From the NCBI GenBank assembly GCA_000435055.1, contig FR879687.1, positions 1 to 53,733 on the forward strand: a stretch of DNA of 53,733 nucleotides, written 5' to 3'. Under the pieces are notes generated by a model. It worked only from the letters and a program-made list of their open reading frames with translations. It had not been told where the DNA came from and made no database searches. Shown here one piece after another: positions 1-8,771 of the stretch. The stretch comes from Clostridium sp. CAG:138. Its GTDB lineage: Bacteria > Bacillota > Clostridia > Christensenellales > CAG-138. The position numbers were made by a program, and so were the translations under genes. Numbering within the stretch: the first letter of the stretch is position 1; each line of letters begins with the position of its first letter.

Positions 1-1844
1 CCGGTGAAGGCGAATACCGCGGCTTTATCGGCGAGGATTACGGCACCTACGTAAACGGCATGTGCTTTATCGATATGGGCGGCGGCGAAGAACCGCAGGC
101 AACCCTTGACGAAGCGATGAACCTTGTTGAAAACAGGCATCATTTCGTGACCGAAGGCGAATATCCCTGGGTTCCCGTTGTGTTCAACGATGAACTCTGC
201 GGCGCAAGCGGCAACCAGGATCATGTCGGCACGACAAGCACCGTTTCCGCCACCGTTCAGCTCAATGCGGGCGATGTAATGCGCTTTGACTGGGCTGTCA
301 GCTGCCGTGAAGATTTCGAACGCCTCACCTTCTCCGTGAACGGAACCGAAGTTGCTGCAATCTCCGGACAAAACACCGATTTTGTGCCCTATAACTATGT
401 TGCCGAAGCAGCAGGTGAATACACCTTCAGCTGGACTTATCACAAGGAGACCATGTGGACCGAAGGTCAGGATCGCGGCTATGTTAAAAATGTTTACGCC
501 GGCGCACCCCTTCCGGATGAAATCGTTGAGTTTGCACCCGATGCCGTGACCGTCCGCAAGGGTCTCACCGCTCAGCTCAGCTGGACCGTCGCTCCCTACT
601 ATGCTTTCGATCAGTCCGTGACACTTACAAGCTCCGATGCAAGCATTGCTTCCGTTGATGCAAACGGCGTTGTACGCGGCGTTAACGAGGGCACCGCAGT
701 CATCACCGCAACAACGGCACAGGGTCATACCGACACCTGCACCGTAACGGTTATTGCGCCCGTTCCGCATACGAAGATTTATGCTTACCAGACTCAAACA
801 ACGAACCTGATCTCCTTCTTTACGGATGATTCCGCCCACGTTCAGCAGCTTGGTGCATTCCCCGCTGACACTTACGCAATGACTTATGCGCACGGCGTTG
901 TATACGGCATCGACAGTGAGAACAATTTCTTCACAAGCACGCCCGGTTCAACTCAGCGCACGATCATCGGACAGACCGGCACCGCAATGATCACCGCGAT
1001 GGCATATAACTATGCGAACGGCAAAATCTATGCAGTCGGCTACACTCAGCAGAGCCGTTGGGATCTTTACGAAATCAACATGCAGACCGGTGCCGCAACC
1101 GTTATCGGACAGCCCGACACCGTGGATCGCGATCCCCTGTGGACATTCGCAATCACCACCGAGGGCAGGGCATACGGCATCACCGCAACCTCCGGCCTTC
1201 TGTACGAGGTAAACCTTGAAACCGCACAGGTTACCGAAATCGGCTTCACCGGCTGCCCCGGCGTCGGATTCTGTCAGTCCCTTGTTTATGACCATGACAA
1301 CGGCATAATGTTCTGGGCGGCTTATTGGAAAGACGATGCAAACGGCCTGCGCGAAGTTAACCTTGAAACAGGCGAAAGCGTTTCGATCGGTGATATTCAG
1401 GATGCGGCACAGGTTTGCGGCGGCTACACCGTTCCCTCCTGGGACGATCCCACTCAGCCCTCAAACGTCACCGTCACCTTCAACTATATGGTAAACGGTG
1501 AATGGACGAGCACCGAAGTGACCGTTCCCGCAGGAACAACTCCCACTGCACCCGTTCCCGAGAACCAGCCCCATCAGCCCACGATGCTGATGTTCATCGG
1601 TTGGGATGTTGATTTTGCAAACGTTCAGCATGATATTACCGTCACCGCGCAGTATGCTGCTCTCGGCGACGTTGATATGAACGGCGAGATCCAAACCGCC
1701 GATGCACTCCTCATTGCACGCAATGCAATCGGTGTTGCGGAGCTGACCCCGGCGCAGATGATTCTTGCCGATGTTTACGGTTCGGACGGCGTCATCACCC
1801 TTAACGATGCTCTCGTTACAATGAGAATCTCTCTCGGAATGTAA
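1..1844 (+). CDS. Large secreted protein, 5'-truncated, with Big_2 and dockerin-like domains
   Basis: The reading frame is open to the left edge (first full codon at base 3), so the N-terminus lies outside the window and the ATG at 60 is only an internal Met. Counting from that Met, about residues 150-235 form a bacterial Ig-like (Big_2) domain (SSDASIASVDANGVVRGVNE, ending in TDTCTVTV). About 240-465 is a beta-propeller-like stretch with repeated 'MTYAHGVVYGID', 'YNYANGKIYAVG' and 'TTEGRAYGI' blades. About 470-535 resembles an InlB/Flg_new beta module (FIGWDVDF). The last 55 residues are two EF-hand-like dockerin type I repeats (DVDMNGEIQTADALLIAR, then DVYGSDGVITLNDAL); several calcium ligands are poorly conserved. 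It is probably an extracellular surface or adhesion protein. No enzyme motif is visible, and the substrate is unknown. Confidence 0.85.
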   Translation, partial: GEGEYRGFIGEDYGTYVNGMCFIDMGGGEEPQATLDEAMNLVENRHHFVTEGEYPWVPVVFNDELCGASGNQDHVGTTSTVSATVQLNAGDVMRFDWAVSCREDFERLTFSVNGTEVAAISGQNTDFVPYNYVAEAAGEYTFSWTYHKETMWTEGQDRGYVKNVYAGAPLPDEIVEFAPDAVTVRKGLTAQLSWTVAPYYAFDQSVTLTSSDASIASVDANGVVRGVNEGTAVITATTAQGHTDTCTVTVIAPVPHTKIYAYQTQTTNLISFFTDDSAHVQQLGAFPADTYAMTYAHGVVYGIDSENNFFTSTPGSTQRTIIGQTGTAMITAMAYNYANGKIYAVGYTQQSRWDLYEINMQTGAATVIGQPDTVDRDPLWTFAITTEGRAYGITATSGLLYEVNLETAQVTEIGFTGCPGVGFCQSLVYDHDNGIMFWAAYWKDDANGLREVNLETGESVSIGDIQDAAQVCGGYTVPSWDDPTQPSNVTVTFNYMVNGEWTSTEVTVPAGTTPTAPVPENQPHQPTMLMFIGWDVDFANVQHDITVTAQYAALGDVDMNGEIQTADALLIARNAIGVAELTPAQMILADVYGSDGVITLNDALVTMRISLGM

Positions 1845-1952
1845 ACACGGTTCGGGAAAGCACCGAATTTCTTCCTTTCAAAACAGGATGAATCGGTGCG
1901 TTAGCAGAGCGGAAAATCCGACAGGATTTTCTTTATAAACCTCCTGTCCGAC

Positions 1953-1995
1953 GGGAAGGGGCGGTTCGCCCGCCCTTTCCCCGGGCGCTCCTTTT
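1953..1995 (+). terminator. Probable terminator of the upstream dockerin gene
   Basis: A GC-rich inverted repeat (GGGAAGGGGCGG, loop TTCG, CCGCCCTTTCCC with one wobble) lies 110 bp after the stop codon. It is followed by a short CTTTT run rather than a long T tract, so it may be a weak terminator. Confidence 0.45.
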
Positions 1996-1996
1996 A

Positions 1997-2024
1997 GAAT
2001 TAGGAATTAGGAATTAGAAATTAG
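1997..2024 (+). repeat. Four tandem 7-bp units (GAATTAG)
   Basis: Three exact GAATTAG heptamers (1997-2017) and one AAATTAG (2018-2024) run head to tail between the terminator hairpin and the CRISPR leader. No coding role is visible. Confidence 0.8.
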
Positions 2025-2078
2025 GCACGTTCTTTCTTTGAGTGATGTGCGGTTTGTGCAAGTTAAATGCGGCCGCGC

Positions 2079-2107
2079 TTGACACAACTGTCGCTTGCGG
2101 TTATAAT
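2079..2107 (+). promoter_or_regulatory. Consensus promoter in the CRISPR leader
   Basis: TTGACA (2079-2084) and TATAAT (2102-2107) are separated by exactly 17 bp, a perfect vegetative promoter. Predicted initiation near 2114 is about 18 nt before the first CRISPR repeat, so it should drive the pre-crRNA on the plus strand. Confidence 0.85.
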
Positions 2108-2131
2108 GGAATCGACCAACATAATCTTGGT

Positions 2132-2529
2132 CTATTGCCCCCCATCGCGGGGATTGATACGTCATGCCTTCGGGTTTGTCCATGCCGGCAAACCTATTGC
2201 CCCCCATCGCGGGGATTGATACAACATGCAGTCTTTGCAAATTTCCACCCGCTGCTATTGCCCCCCATCGCGGGGATTGATACTCCTTCTCCGCAAACTC
2301 TTCCCATGCGCTTTCCCTATTGCCCCCCATCGCGGGGATTGATATCTTTTCGTAAGTCTTCTCGTTAATCATGGTTGCTATTGCCCCCCCATCGCGGGGA
2401 TTGATACTTTATAATTTCCAACATTCGCATTATCAACCCCTATTGCCCCCCATTGCGGGGATTGATACGTAATATTTAAAGTCGGGATTGCCATTTACAG
2501 CTATTGCCCCCAATTGCGGGGATTGATAC
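2132..2529 (+). CRISPR. CRISPR array, 7 repeats and 6 complete spacers, no cas genes nearby
   Basis: Repeats start at 2132, 2194, 2255, 2317, 2378, 2440 and 2501. They are 29 bp (30 bp at 2378, which has one extra C). The core is CCCCCC-ATC-GCGGGG and the 3' tag is ATTGATAC. Spacers are 32-33 bp: 2161-2193, 2223-2254, 2284-2316, 2346-2377, 2408-2439 and 2469-2500. The last two repeats carry substitutions (CATTGC, CAATTGC), which marks the right side as the old, leader-distal end. The promoter at 2079 and the ATTGATAC handle agree with plus-strand transcription. A 29-bp repeat with 32-bp spacers is the geometry usual for type I-E, but without cas genes the subtype is not assigned. Confidence 0.97.
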
Positions 2530-2564
2530 TCCATGCCGCGAGCGGTCAGCTGCTCAACAGCGGC

Positions 2565-2633
2565 ACCCCTTCCACACTCTTCCATCCACCTTCCACACCC
2601 CCTCTTTGCGTTCCCCTCCCCACTTTCCATTCA
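2565..2633. other. G-poor pyrimidine-rich tract
   Basis: About 70 bp just right of the CRISPR array has almost no G on the plus strand and contains imperfect repeats of CTTCCAC/CTTCCATC. It has no reading frame of interest and may be a decayed minisatellite. Confidence 0.5.
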
Positions 2634-2690
2634 GGCGAGGCGGCTTCTGCGATTCGAAAACGATTACAAAAAATATATTTGATTTAACTG

Positions 2691-2718
2691 TTGCACCCTC
2701 CCGAAAAAATGATATAAT
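2691..2718 (+). promoter_or_regulatory. Promoter of the small LRR/dockerin gene
   Basis: TTGCAC (2691-2696), 16-bp spacer, TATAAT (2713-2718). The predicted start near 2725 gives a leader of about 55 nt before the ATG at 2780. Confidence 0.75.
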
Positions 2719-2779
2719 GTGCATGAACGAAAAAAATTAATGCATTTTGCATGAGATTCGGTTCGGAACGGAGAAAACC

Positions 2780-3739
2780 ATGAAAAAAACTTTTAAGCAT
2801 CTGTTCTCTGCGGCGATATGTGCAATTATGCTTTTCGCCTGCGTTTTCCCGAACTTTGCGGCGGCGGATACGGAGCTGAGCTCCTTTGATGCGGAAAAGC
2901 TGGAGGCTTTTTTTGCCCAGTCGGCAGGTGACGGAAGGCATAACTTCGATCATCCGGATTATGCAGGCGGGGTGTACGGAAGCTACACTGTCAGCAACTT
3001 TTCGGAAAGTCCCTGTGTCGGCATTGAGGACGGTGTCATTCGTTGGTTCGACTTTAACCCCGATGCAATGGGAAGCATTTTGCGCACTTCCCCGGTTTGG
3101 GATTTTCGCCCCCGCTTCTGCGGCGTTTTCGATTTGTCCGGAACATCGGTAACGAATGTTTACTCCCCGGTGCCGGGTCAAACGCATATTACGGCGGTGA
3201 ACCTTGACGGCTGCGCAAACCTTGAGTGCCTTGAATTCGGCGATCAGAATGAATGCTTTGACATTTCCGCGCTGAATTGCCCGAACCTGAACATCATCGA
3301 CCTTCGCACATATCACAGCGGGAATGTTGCCGTTCAGCCCAAGAGCTTTTCCGCTCCGGTCATGCTGAACACGCTCGGAAACGGCGGTGCGGGACTTTAC
3401 GGCAGGGACGGAAGCTATGCACTGATCGCGCAGGGCGTTCGATACGACGAAAACGGGAACCTGATCGAAAACGACGGCTTCCTCGGCTGGTATGCGGACG
3501 GTCAGCTTCTTTCAACCGAAAGGGAAATGCAGCTTTCGGACGGGATCCGCGCAGCCGCCTGCTTTGCGGGTGACGTTAATGAGGACGGAGCGATAAATAT
3601 GGCGGACGCACTGCTCATCATGCGCTGCGCAATGGAACTCGGCGGAGAGCTTCCCCTCAGGCTTGCGGATGCGGACAGAAACGGAAGCATAGGCATTCCG
3701 GATGCACTGCTTGCGGCAAGGGTTGCAATGGGAAACTGA
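2780..3739 (+). CDS. Secreted LRR-like protein with C-terminal dockerin-like domain
   Basis: A 319-residue exported protein. The ATG at 2780 is chosen because it starts a textbook signal peptide (MKKTFKHLF, hydrophobic AAICAIMLFACVF, cleavage near FAAADTE) and has a purine-rich RBS; the frame extends 11 codons upstream, but without an RBS. The middle contains short leucine-rich-like segments (VNLDGCANLECLEF, LNCPNLNIIDL). Near residue 240 comes a 'GWYADGQLL' beta motif, and the last 60 residues are a paired dockerin-like EF-hand (DVNEDGAINMADALLIM, DADRNGSIGIPDALLAAR). It shares this architecture with the larger protein at 21883-23490, so the two look like paralogues. The function is unknown, probably cell-surface or extracellular. 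Confidence 0.88.
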   Translation: MKKTFKHLFSAAICAIMLFACVFPNFAAADTELSSFDAEKLEAFFAQSAGDGRHNFDHPDYAGGVYGSYTVSNFSESPCVGIEDGVIRWFDFNPDAMGSILRTSPVWDFRPRFCGVFDLSGTSVTNVYSPVPGQTHITAVNLDGCANLECLEFGDQNECFDISALNCPNLNIIDLRTYHSGNVAVQPKSFSAPVMLNTLGNGGAGLYGRDGSYALIAQGVRYDENGNLIENDGFLGWYADGQLLSTEREMQLSDGIRAAACFAGDVNEDGAINMADALLIMRCAMELGGELPLRLADADRNGSIGIPDALLAARVAMGN

Positions 3740-3855
3740 ATTAAAATTTAAAAAACTGTTCGCGGACATTGCTCGTTTCGGGAAAACGGCTGTTTCGGAT
3801 TACCGGAAACACACCGGGGACGGAAAAATCACCGTGACATACTGATTTTACGGAC

Positions 3856-4431
3856 ATGAACCTTATTGATTTTATTATAATATTAATATTATCTGCGGCA
3901 ATATGGCTGACGGCGTTTGCCGTTAAGAAGGGAAGTATTTGGAAATATGTTTTCGGAGCGGCGTTTACCGTATACCTGATGTGCGCTGCATCGATAACCG
4001 TTTTTCCGATACAGTTCAGCCCGACAATCAGAGCAATATTTGCGGAAGAAGGGTGGAAGATTACCGACTGCATAGTGCTTGTTCCGTTCAAAGACGGGAT
4101 AACGGCGGATGATATTCTGAATGTTGCAATGACAGTTCCGTTCGGAGTTTTAATCACGTTGATAAGAAAGAAAACAACGTGGAAAAACGCGTTGGCTGCG
4201 GGTGCGGCTTTCGGAACGGCGACAGAATTGCTGCAATTGGCAATTGCGGCGATACAGGGGTTTTCGTTCAGGTATATCGATACGGCGGATATAATCTGCA
4301 ACCTTGCGGGCACAATGCTCGGGTGGATGCTCACTGCCCTGCTTATCCGCTTTTTGCAAAAAAGCAAGCCGGCGAACGTCGGGGAAAAATCCCTGTATGC
4401 ATACATTTCGGAAAAATGTGTGAAGCAGTGA
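3856..4431 (+). CDS. VanZ-like family membrane protein
   Basis: A 191-residue integral membrane protein with about five hydrophobic segments. It matches the VanZ family by its ordered landmarks: ITVFPIQF after the second helix, VLVPFKDG, DDILNVAMTVPFGVLI, a later TELLQL, and the closing RYIDTADIICNLAGTMLGW. VanZ in enterococcal clusters gives low-level teicoplanin resistance, but most chromosomal family members are uncharacterised and this one has no van genes around it. The RBS before the ATG is weak. It ends just before a strong terminator, so it is a separate unit from rpoB. Confidence 0.85.
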   Translation: MNLIDFIIILILSAAIWLTAFAVKKGSIWKYVFGAAFTVYLMCAASITVFPIQFSPTIRAIFAEEGWKITDCIVLVPFKDGITADDILNVAMTVPFGVLITLIRKKTTWKNALAAGAAFGTATELLQLAIAAIQGFSFRYIDTADIICNLAGTMLGWMLTALLIRFLQKSKPANVGEKSLYAYISEKCVKQ

Positions 4432-4447
4432 TTCCGTAAATGCGGAG

Positions 4448-4501
4448 CGGCTCAATGCGGGCGGTTCGGAACACGAACCATCGGCATTGAGCCGTTTTTT
4501 T
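4448..4501 (+). terminator. Rho-independent terminator after the VanZ gene
   Basis: CGGCTCAATGC (4448-4458) pairs perfectly with GCATTGAGCCG (4484-4494) and is followed by seven T residues. A nested hairpin, GGTTCG/CGAACC, sits in the loop. Confidence 0.93.
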
Positions 4502-4626
4502 ATGCCGTTTTCGCATCGGAACGAACAAACGCAGTGTTTTCAGAACTTAATACACAAACCGAACGCACAACGTCAACATATGCTTGATTAAATATAAATA
4601 TATTTGAAAAACCGCGCATTTCGGGG

Positions 4627-4655
4627 TTGACATCTTGACAACAACCTGTTAAACT
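4627..4655 (+). promoter_or_regulatory. Promoter of rpoBC
   Basis: TTGACA (4627-4632), 17-bp spacer, TAAACT (4650-4655). This gives a leader of about 240 nt before rpoB. A second TTGACA overlaps at 4636. The upstream bases 4560-4620 are AT-rich, which may act as an UP-like element. Confidence 0.75.
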
Positions 4656-4865
4656 GTGATACTGCATTATTATGGGTAAAATACGAATTTTTCGCCGCCG
4701 TCATGTGCGAAAGCATCGTTTAACGCTGTGGATCCCGCATTTTTTGCGCGGAACGGCAGCCCAAGGAACGCGCAGGCAGCGAATACCGCAGGCGGGGCTT
4801 CGGCCGCACTCAATGCGGCATTCCGAAAATGCGAACAATGCGTAAGACACGACACAATCAAGTTT

Positions 4866-4883
4866 TCTGCGGAGAGCCGCAGA
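4866..4883 (+). promoter_or_regulatory. Hairpin directly upstream of the rpoB ribosome binding site
   Basis: TCTGCGG and CCGCAGA form a perfect 7-bp stem with an AGAG loop, ending about 4 nt before the AGGGG ribosome binding site. The rest of the leader 4662-4865 has further GC-rich inverted repeats (for example GCCGC/GCGGC) and no open frame that I trust. Confidence 0.55.
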
Positions 4884-4899
4884 GGTTAGGGGTGAAACA

Positions 4900-7800
4900 A
4901 TGTTGCATAAAGTAAACGTGGGCAAGAAAACACGCATGAGCTTCTCCCGCATCAACGAAATTCTCGATATGCCCGACCTTATTGAGGTTCAAAAGGATTC
5001 ATATCGTCAATTCATCGAAAAGGGTCTGGGCGAAGTTCTTGACGACATCTCTCCCATTAAGGACTTTTCGGAGCGGTTGGTGCTTGAATTTGTCGGCTAC
5101 AAAATCGACGAATCAAAACCCAAGCGCAGCGTTGCGGAATGCAAGGAACGCGATGTTAACTATTGCGCGCCGCTGTATGTTATCGCGCGGCTTATCAATA
5201 CCGAAACCGGTTCCGTGAAGCAGCAGGAAGTCTTCATGGGCGATTTCCCGCTCATGACGGAACAGGGCACGTTCGTCATCAACGGAGCGGAACGCGTCAT
5301 TGTCAGCCAGCTCGTTCGCTCGCCCGGCGCATATTATACCGAAACCGTTGACAAAGTCGGCAGAAGGCTTTTCAATTCTCAGGTCATCCCCAACAGAGGC
5401 GCATGGCTTGAATACGAAACCGACAGCAACGAAATTCTTTACACAAAAATCGACCGCCAGCGCAAGCTCCACGTCACCACCCTCCTGCGCGCTCTCGGTT
5501 ACAGCTCCGATGCGCAGATCCTTGAGCTGCTCGGCGAGGAAGAACGCCTTAAAAACACCCTTGAAAAGGACCCCACTCACGACACGGTTGAGGGTCTTAT
5601 CGAAATATACAAACGCCAGCGTCCGGGCGAACCGCCCACCGAAGAGAGTGCGCGCAACCTTATGACCGCGCTGTTCTTTGACAAGCGCTACGATCTTGCC
5701 CGCGTCGGCAGATACAAATTCAACTATAAACTCGGCATTGGTGCGCGCCTTGAAGGCAAAACCGCCGCCGAAACCGTTGTTGACCCCCGCACGGGAGAGA
5801 TCCTTGCGGAAGAAGGTCAGCTTATCGACCGTGAGCTTGCGTTCCGAATCGAGAACGCGGGTGTTCTCGGCGTGTATGTCGCCGTGAACGAAAAACGCAT
5901 CCGCGTTGTCGGCAACCAATTTGTCGATGCGGCATGCTATCTTGACTTTGATCCTCTTGAAGTCGGCATCAACGAACATGTTTACTACCCCGTGCTGATG
6001 GATATGCTGGCTCAAAAAGAGGCTCTTTCCGACGACGAATTCAAAAAGCTTCTGCACGACAATGTGCTTGAACTCAGCCCGAGGCATATTCTGCCCGCGG
6101 ATATGATCGCCTCCGTGAGTTACCTTATGGGTCTGCCCTACGGCATCGGCTTCTGCGATGATATCGACCATCTCGGCAACCGCCGCATTCGTTCCGTCGG
6201 CGAGCTGCTCCAGAACCAGATCCGCGTCGGCTTCACAAGGCTTGAGCGCGTTGTTCGCGAGCGCATGTCCATTCAGGACGTTGAAAGCACAATGCCGATA
6301 AACCTTATCAACATTCGCCCGGTAACGGCGGCCGTCAAAGAGTTTTTCGGTTCGTCCCAGCTGTCCCAGTTCATGGATCAGACGAACCCGCTTGCGGAGC
6401 TGACCCATAAGCGCAGGCTTTCCGCTCTCGGCCCCGGCGGTTTGAACCGCGACCGTGCAACGTTCGAAGTTCGCGACGTTCACTATTCTCATTACGGCAG
6501 AATGTGCCCTATCGAGACGCCCGAAGGCCCAAACATCGGCCTTATCAACTCCCTTGCAACCTATGCAAGAATAAATAAATACGGCTTCATCGAAGCTCCC
6601 TACCGCAAAATCGACAAGGAGAACCACTGCATCCTTGACGAGATCGTTTACCTCACCGCAACCGAGGAAAACGGCAAAATCATTGCCCAGGCAAACGAAC
6701 CCACCGTCCGCAGCGAGGACGGCAGAGTTTGGTTCGAAAAGGAGCGTGTCGTTGCACGCAGGCTGGATCAGATAATCGAGGTGCGCAGCACCGATATCGA
6801 CTATATGGACGTTTCCGCAAAGCAGCTCGTTTCGGTTGCAACGGCAATGATTCCCTTCCTCGAAAACGACGACGCAAACCGCGCCCTGATGGGCTCCAAC
6901 ATGCAGCGTCAGGCGGTTCCCCTGCTTGTGACCGAATCCCCGGCTGTCGGCACGGGCATGGAATACAAGGCGGCATACGACAGCGGCGTTCTTGTTCTTA
7001 ACGAAGAAGCGGGCGTTGTTCGCTATGTTTCGGCAGATAAAGTCGTTGTTGAATCCGATTCCGACAGAAGCCTGCATACCTATCGCCTCATCAAGTTCAA
7101 ACGCTCCAACCAGGGCACCTGCATCAACCAGCGCCCCGTTGTCGATGTCGGCGAACATCTTGAAAAAGGTGCGGTCATTGCAGACGGCGCATCCACCAAG
7201 GACGGCGAAATTGCTCTCGGCAAGAACATTCTCATCGGGTTCATGACTTGGGAGGGCTACAACTACGAGGACGCAGTTCTCATCAGCGAACAGCTTGTTC
7301 GCGACGATGTTTACACGTCACTCCATATCGAAGAACACGAAACCGAGGCACGCGACACAAAGCAGCTCGGTGCGGAAGAGATCACGCGCGATATCCCCAA
7401 CGTCGGCGAAGAGGCACTGAAGGATCTTGACGAACGCGGCATCATCCGAATCGGTGCGGAGGTTCATTCCGGCGACATCCTTGTCGGCAAAGTCACGCCC
7501 AAGGGCGAGACGGAGCTCACCGCGGAGGAACGCCTGCTCAGGGCAATTTTCGGCGAAAAGGCGCGCGAGGTTCGCGACACCTCCCTGCGCGTTCCGCACG
7601 GCGAGGGCGGCGTTGTTGTTGACGTTCGCATTTTCAGCCGCGAAAACAAGGACGAACTCTCCCCCGGCGTTCATGAACTTGTCCGCGTTTATATTGCACA
7701 GAAGCGCAAAATCTCCGTCGGCGACAAGATGGCGGGCCGCCACGGCAACAAGGGTGTTATTTCAAGAATCCTTCCCGAAGAGGATATGCCCTTCCTGCCC

Positions 7801-8745
7801 GACGGTACTCCGCTTCAGATAGTTCTGAACCCGATGGGCGTTCCGTCGCGTATGAACATCGGCCAGATCCTCGAGCTGCATCTCGGCAAGGCCGCAAAGG
7901 GACTTAACATGAAGGTTGCAACTCCCGTTCTTGACGGCGCGGGCGAGGACGATATCAAAATGCTGCTTGCAATGTCAAACAAGTCCAACAAGCCCATGCA
8001 GGATCTTATGAAAATGACTGCGGGCGACGTGCTGAAGCTGATTGAACTTGCGGACTCCGACCCCGTTGTCGGTGAAAAATTCCGCGAGGCATACAAACAC
8101 GAGGACGGAAAGACCGTGCTTTACGACGGCCGCAGCGGTGAACCCTTTGAGAACCGTGTTTCCGTCGGATATATGTACTACCTTAAGCTGCACCACCTTG
8201 TTGACGACAAGATCCATGCAAGAAGCACGGGTCCGTACTCACTGGTCACTCAGCAGCCTCTCGGCGGCAAGGCACAGTTCGGCGGACAGCGTTTCGGCGA
8301 AATGGAAGTCTGGGCACTTGAAGCATACGGTGCGGCAAACACCCTTCAGGAGATCCTGACCGTCAAGAGCGATGACGTCGTGGGCCGCGTAAAAACTTAC
8401 GAAGCCATTGTCAACGGCGAAAACGTTCCCGAGCCGGGCGTTCCCGAGAGCTTTAAGGTTCTTATCAAAGAATTGCAGTCCCTTGGTCTTGATATCAAGG
8501 TTCTGTCCGAAAATAATGAAGAAATCGTTATCGGAGAGCTTACGGACGATGACGATGTAAGAGAGTTGGGCGTCAATATTGCCGGTTATGAAGATGCACC
8601 CGGCGGCATGCTCGGAGACGATGATGTCGATGACTTTAACTTCGGCGACGACGGTGAGGATGACGACGACAGCTATGAGGAAGACGAGCATGATGAATTC
8701 GACGGCTTCACCTTCGAGGACGCCGACGGTAACTACGAGGAATAA
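4900..8745 (+). CDS. rpoB: DNA-directed RNA polymerase subunit beta
   Basis: A 1281-residue beta subunit of RNA polymerase, which forms the catalytic cleft with beta'. It begins MLHKVNVGKKTRMSFSR after an AGGGGTG ribosome binding site. The rifampicin pocket (about residues 481-515, SQLSQFMDQTNPLAELTHKR) keeps the wild-type Asp, His and Ser residues (FMDQ, THKRR, RLSAL), so no classical rifampicin-resistance change is visible. The RPB2 signatures GRMCPIETPEGPNIGLI, GDKMAGRHGNKGVIS and GGKAQFGGQRFGEMEVWALE are intact. The last 55 or so residues form a very acidic tail (DDDVDDFNFGDDGEDDDD), a lineage-specific extension. It is followed after 26 bp by rpoC, in the same operon. The ribosomal genes rplKAJL that normally precede it are absent. 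Confidence 0.99.
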   Translation: MLHKVNVGKKTRMSFSRINEILDMPDLIEVQKDSYRQFIEKGLGEVLDDISPIKDFSERLVLEFVGYKIDESKPKRSVAECKERDVNYCAPLYVIARLINTETGSVKQQEVFMGDFPLMTEQGTFVINGAERVIVSQLVRSPGAYYTETVDKVGRRLFNSQVIPNRGAWLEYETDSNEILYTKIDRQRKLHVTTLLRALGYSSDAQILELLGEEERLKNTLEKDPTHDTVEGLIEIYKRQRPGEPPTEESARNLMTALFFDKRYDLARVGRYKFNYKLGIGARLEGKTAAETVVDPRTGEILAEEGQLIDRELAFRIENAGVLGVYVAVNEKRIRVVGNQFVDAACYLDFDPLEVGINEHVYYPVLMDMLAQKEALSDDEFKKLLHDNVLELSPRHILPADMIASVSYLMGLPYGIGFCDDIDHLGNRRIRSVGELLQNQIRVGFTRLERVVRERMSIQDVESTMPINLINIRPVTAAVKEFFGSSQLSQFMDQTNPLAELTHKRRLSALGPGGLNRDRATFEVRDVHYSHYGRMCPIETPEGPNIGLINSLATYARINKYGFIEAPYRKIDKENHCILDEIVYLTATEENGKIIAQANEPTVRSEDGRVWFEKERVVARRLDQIIEVRSTDIDYMDVSAKQLVSVATAMIPFLENDDANRALMGSNMQRQAVPLLVTESPAVGTGMEYKAAYDSGVLVLNEEAGVVRYVSADKVVVESDSDRSLHTYRLIKFKRSNQGTCINQRPVVDVGEHLEKGAVIADGASTKDGEIALGKNILIGFMTWEGYNYEDAVLISEQLVRDDVYTSLHIEEHETEARDTKQLGAEEITRDIPNVGEEALKDLDERGIIRIGAEVHSGDILVGKVTPKGETELTAEERLLRAIFGEKAREVRDTSLRVPHGEGGVVVDVRIFSRENKDELSPGVHELVRVYIAQKRKISVGDKMAGRHGNKGVISRILPEEDMPFLPDGTPLQIVLNPMGVPSRMNIGQILELHLGKAAKGLNMKVATPVLDGAGEDDIKMLLAMSNKSNKPMQDLMKMTAGDVLKLIELADSDPVVGEKFREAYKHEDGKTVLYDGRSGEPFENRVSVGYMYYLKLHHLVDDKIHARSTGPYSLVTQQPLGGKAQFGGQRFGEMEVWALEAYGAANTLQEILTVKSDDVVGRVKTYEAIVNGENVPEPGVPESFKVLIKELQSLGLDIKVLSENNEEIVIGELTDDDDVRELGVNIAGYEDAPGGMLGDDDVDDFNFGDDGEDDDDSYEEDEHDEFDGFTFEDADGNYEE

Positions 8746-8771
8746 AGTAAAGTCGGAAGGGAGATAAGAAC

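Noticed and set aside
2007..2372. A minus-strand open frame running through the CRISPR array
   Set aside because: It arises from repeat and spacer lengths that keep one frame open (repeated SIPAMGGNR peptides). It is not a gene.
6341..6445. Rifampicin resistance change in rpoB
   Set aside because: The pocket residues in QFMDQTNP, THKRR and RLSALGPGG are the sensitive, wild-type ones.
5113..7158. A 681-codon open frame antisense to rpoB
   Set aside because: It mirrors the codon structure of rpoB, has no ribosome binding site or domain sense, and rpoB is certain.
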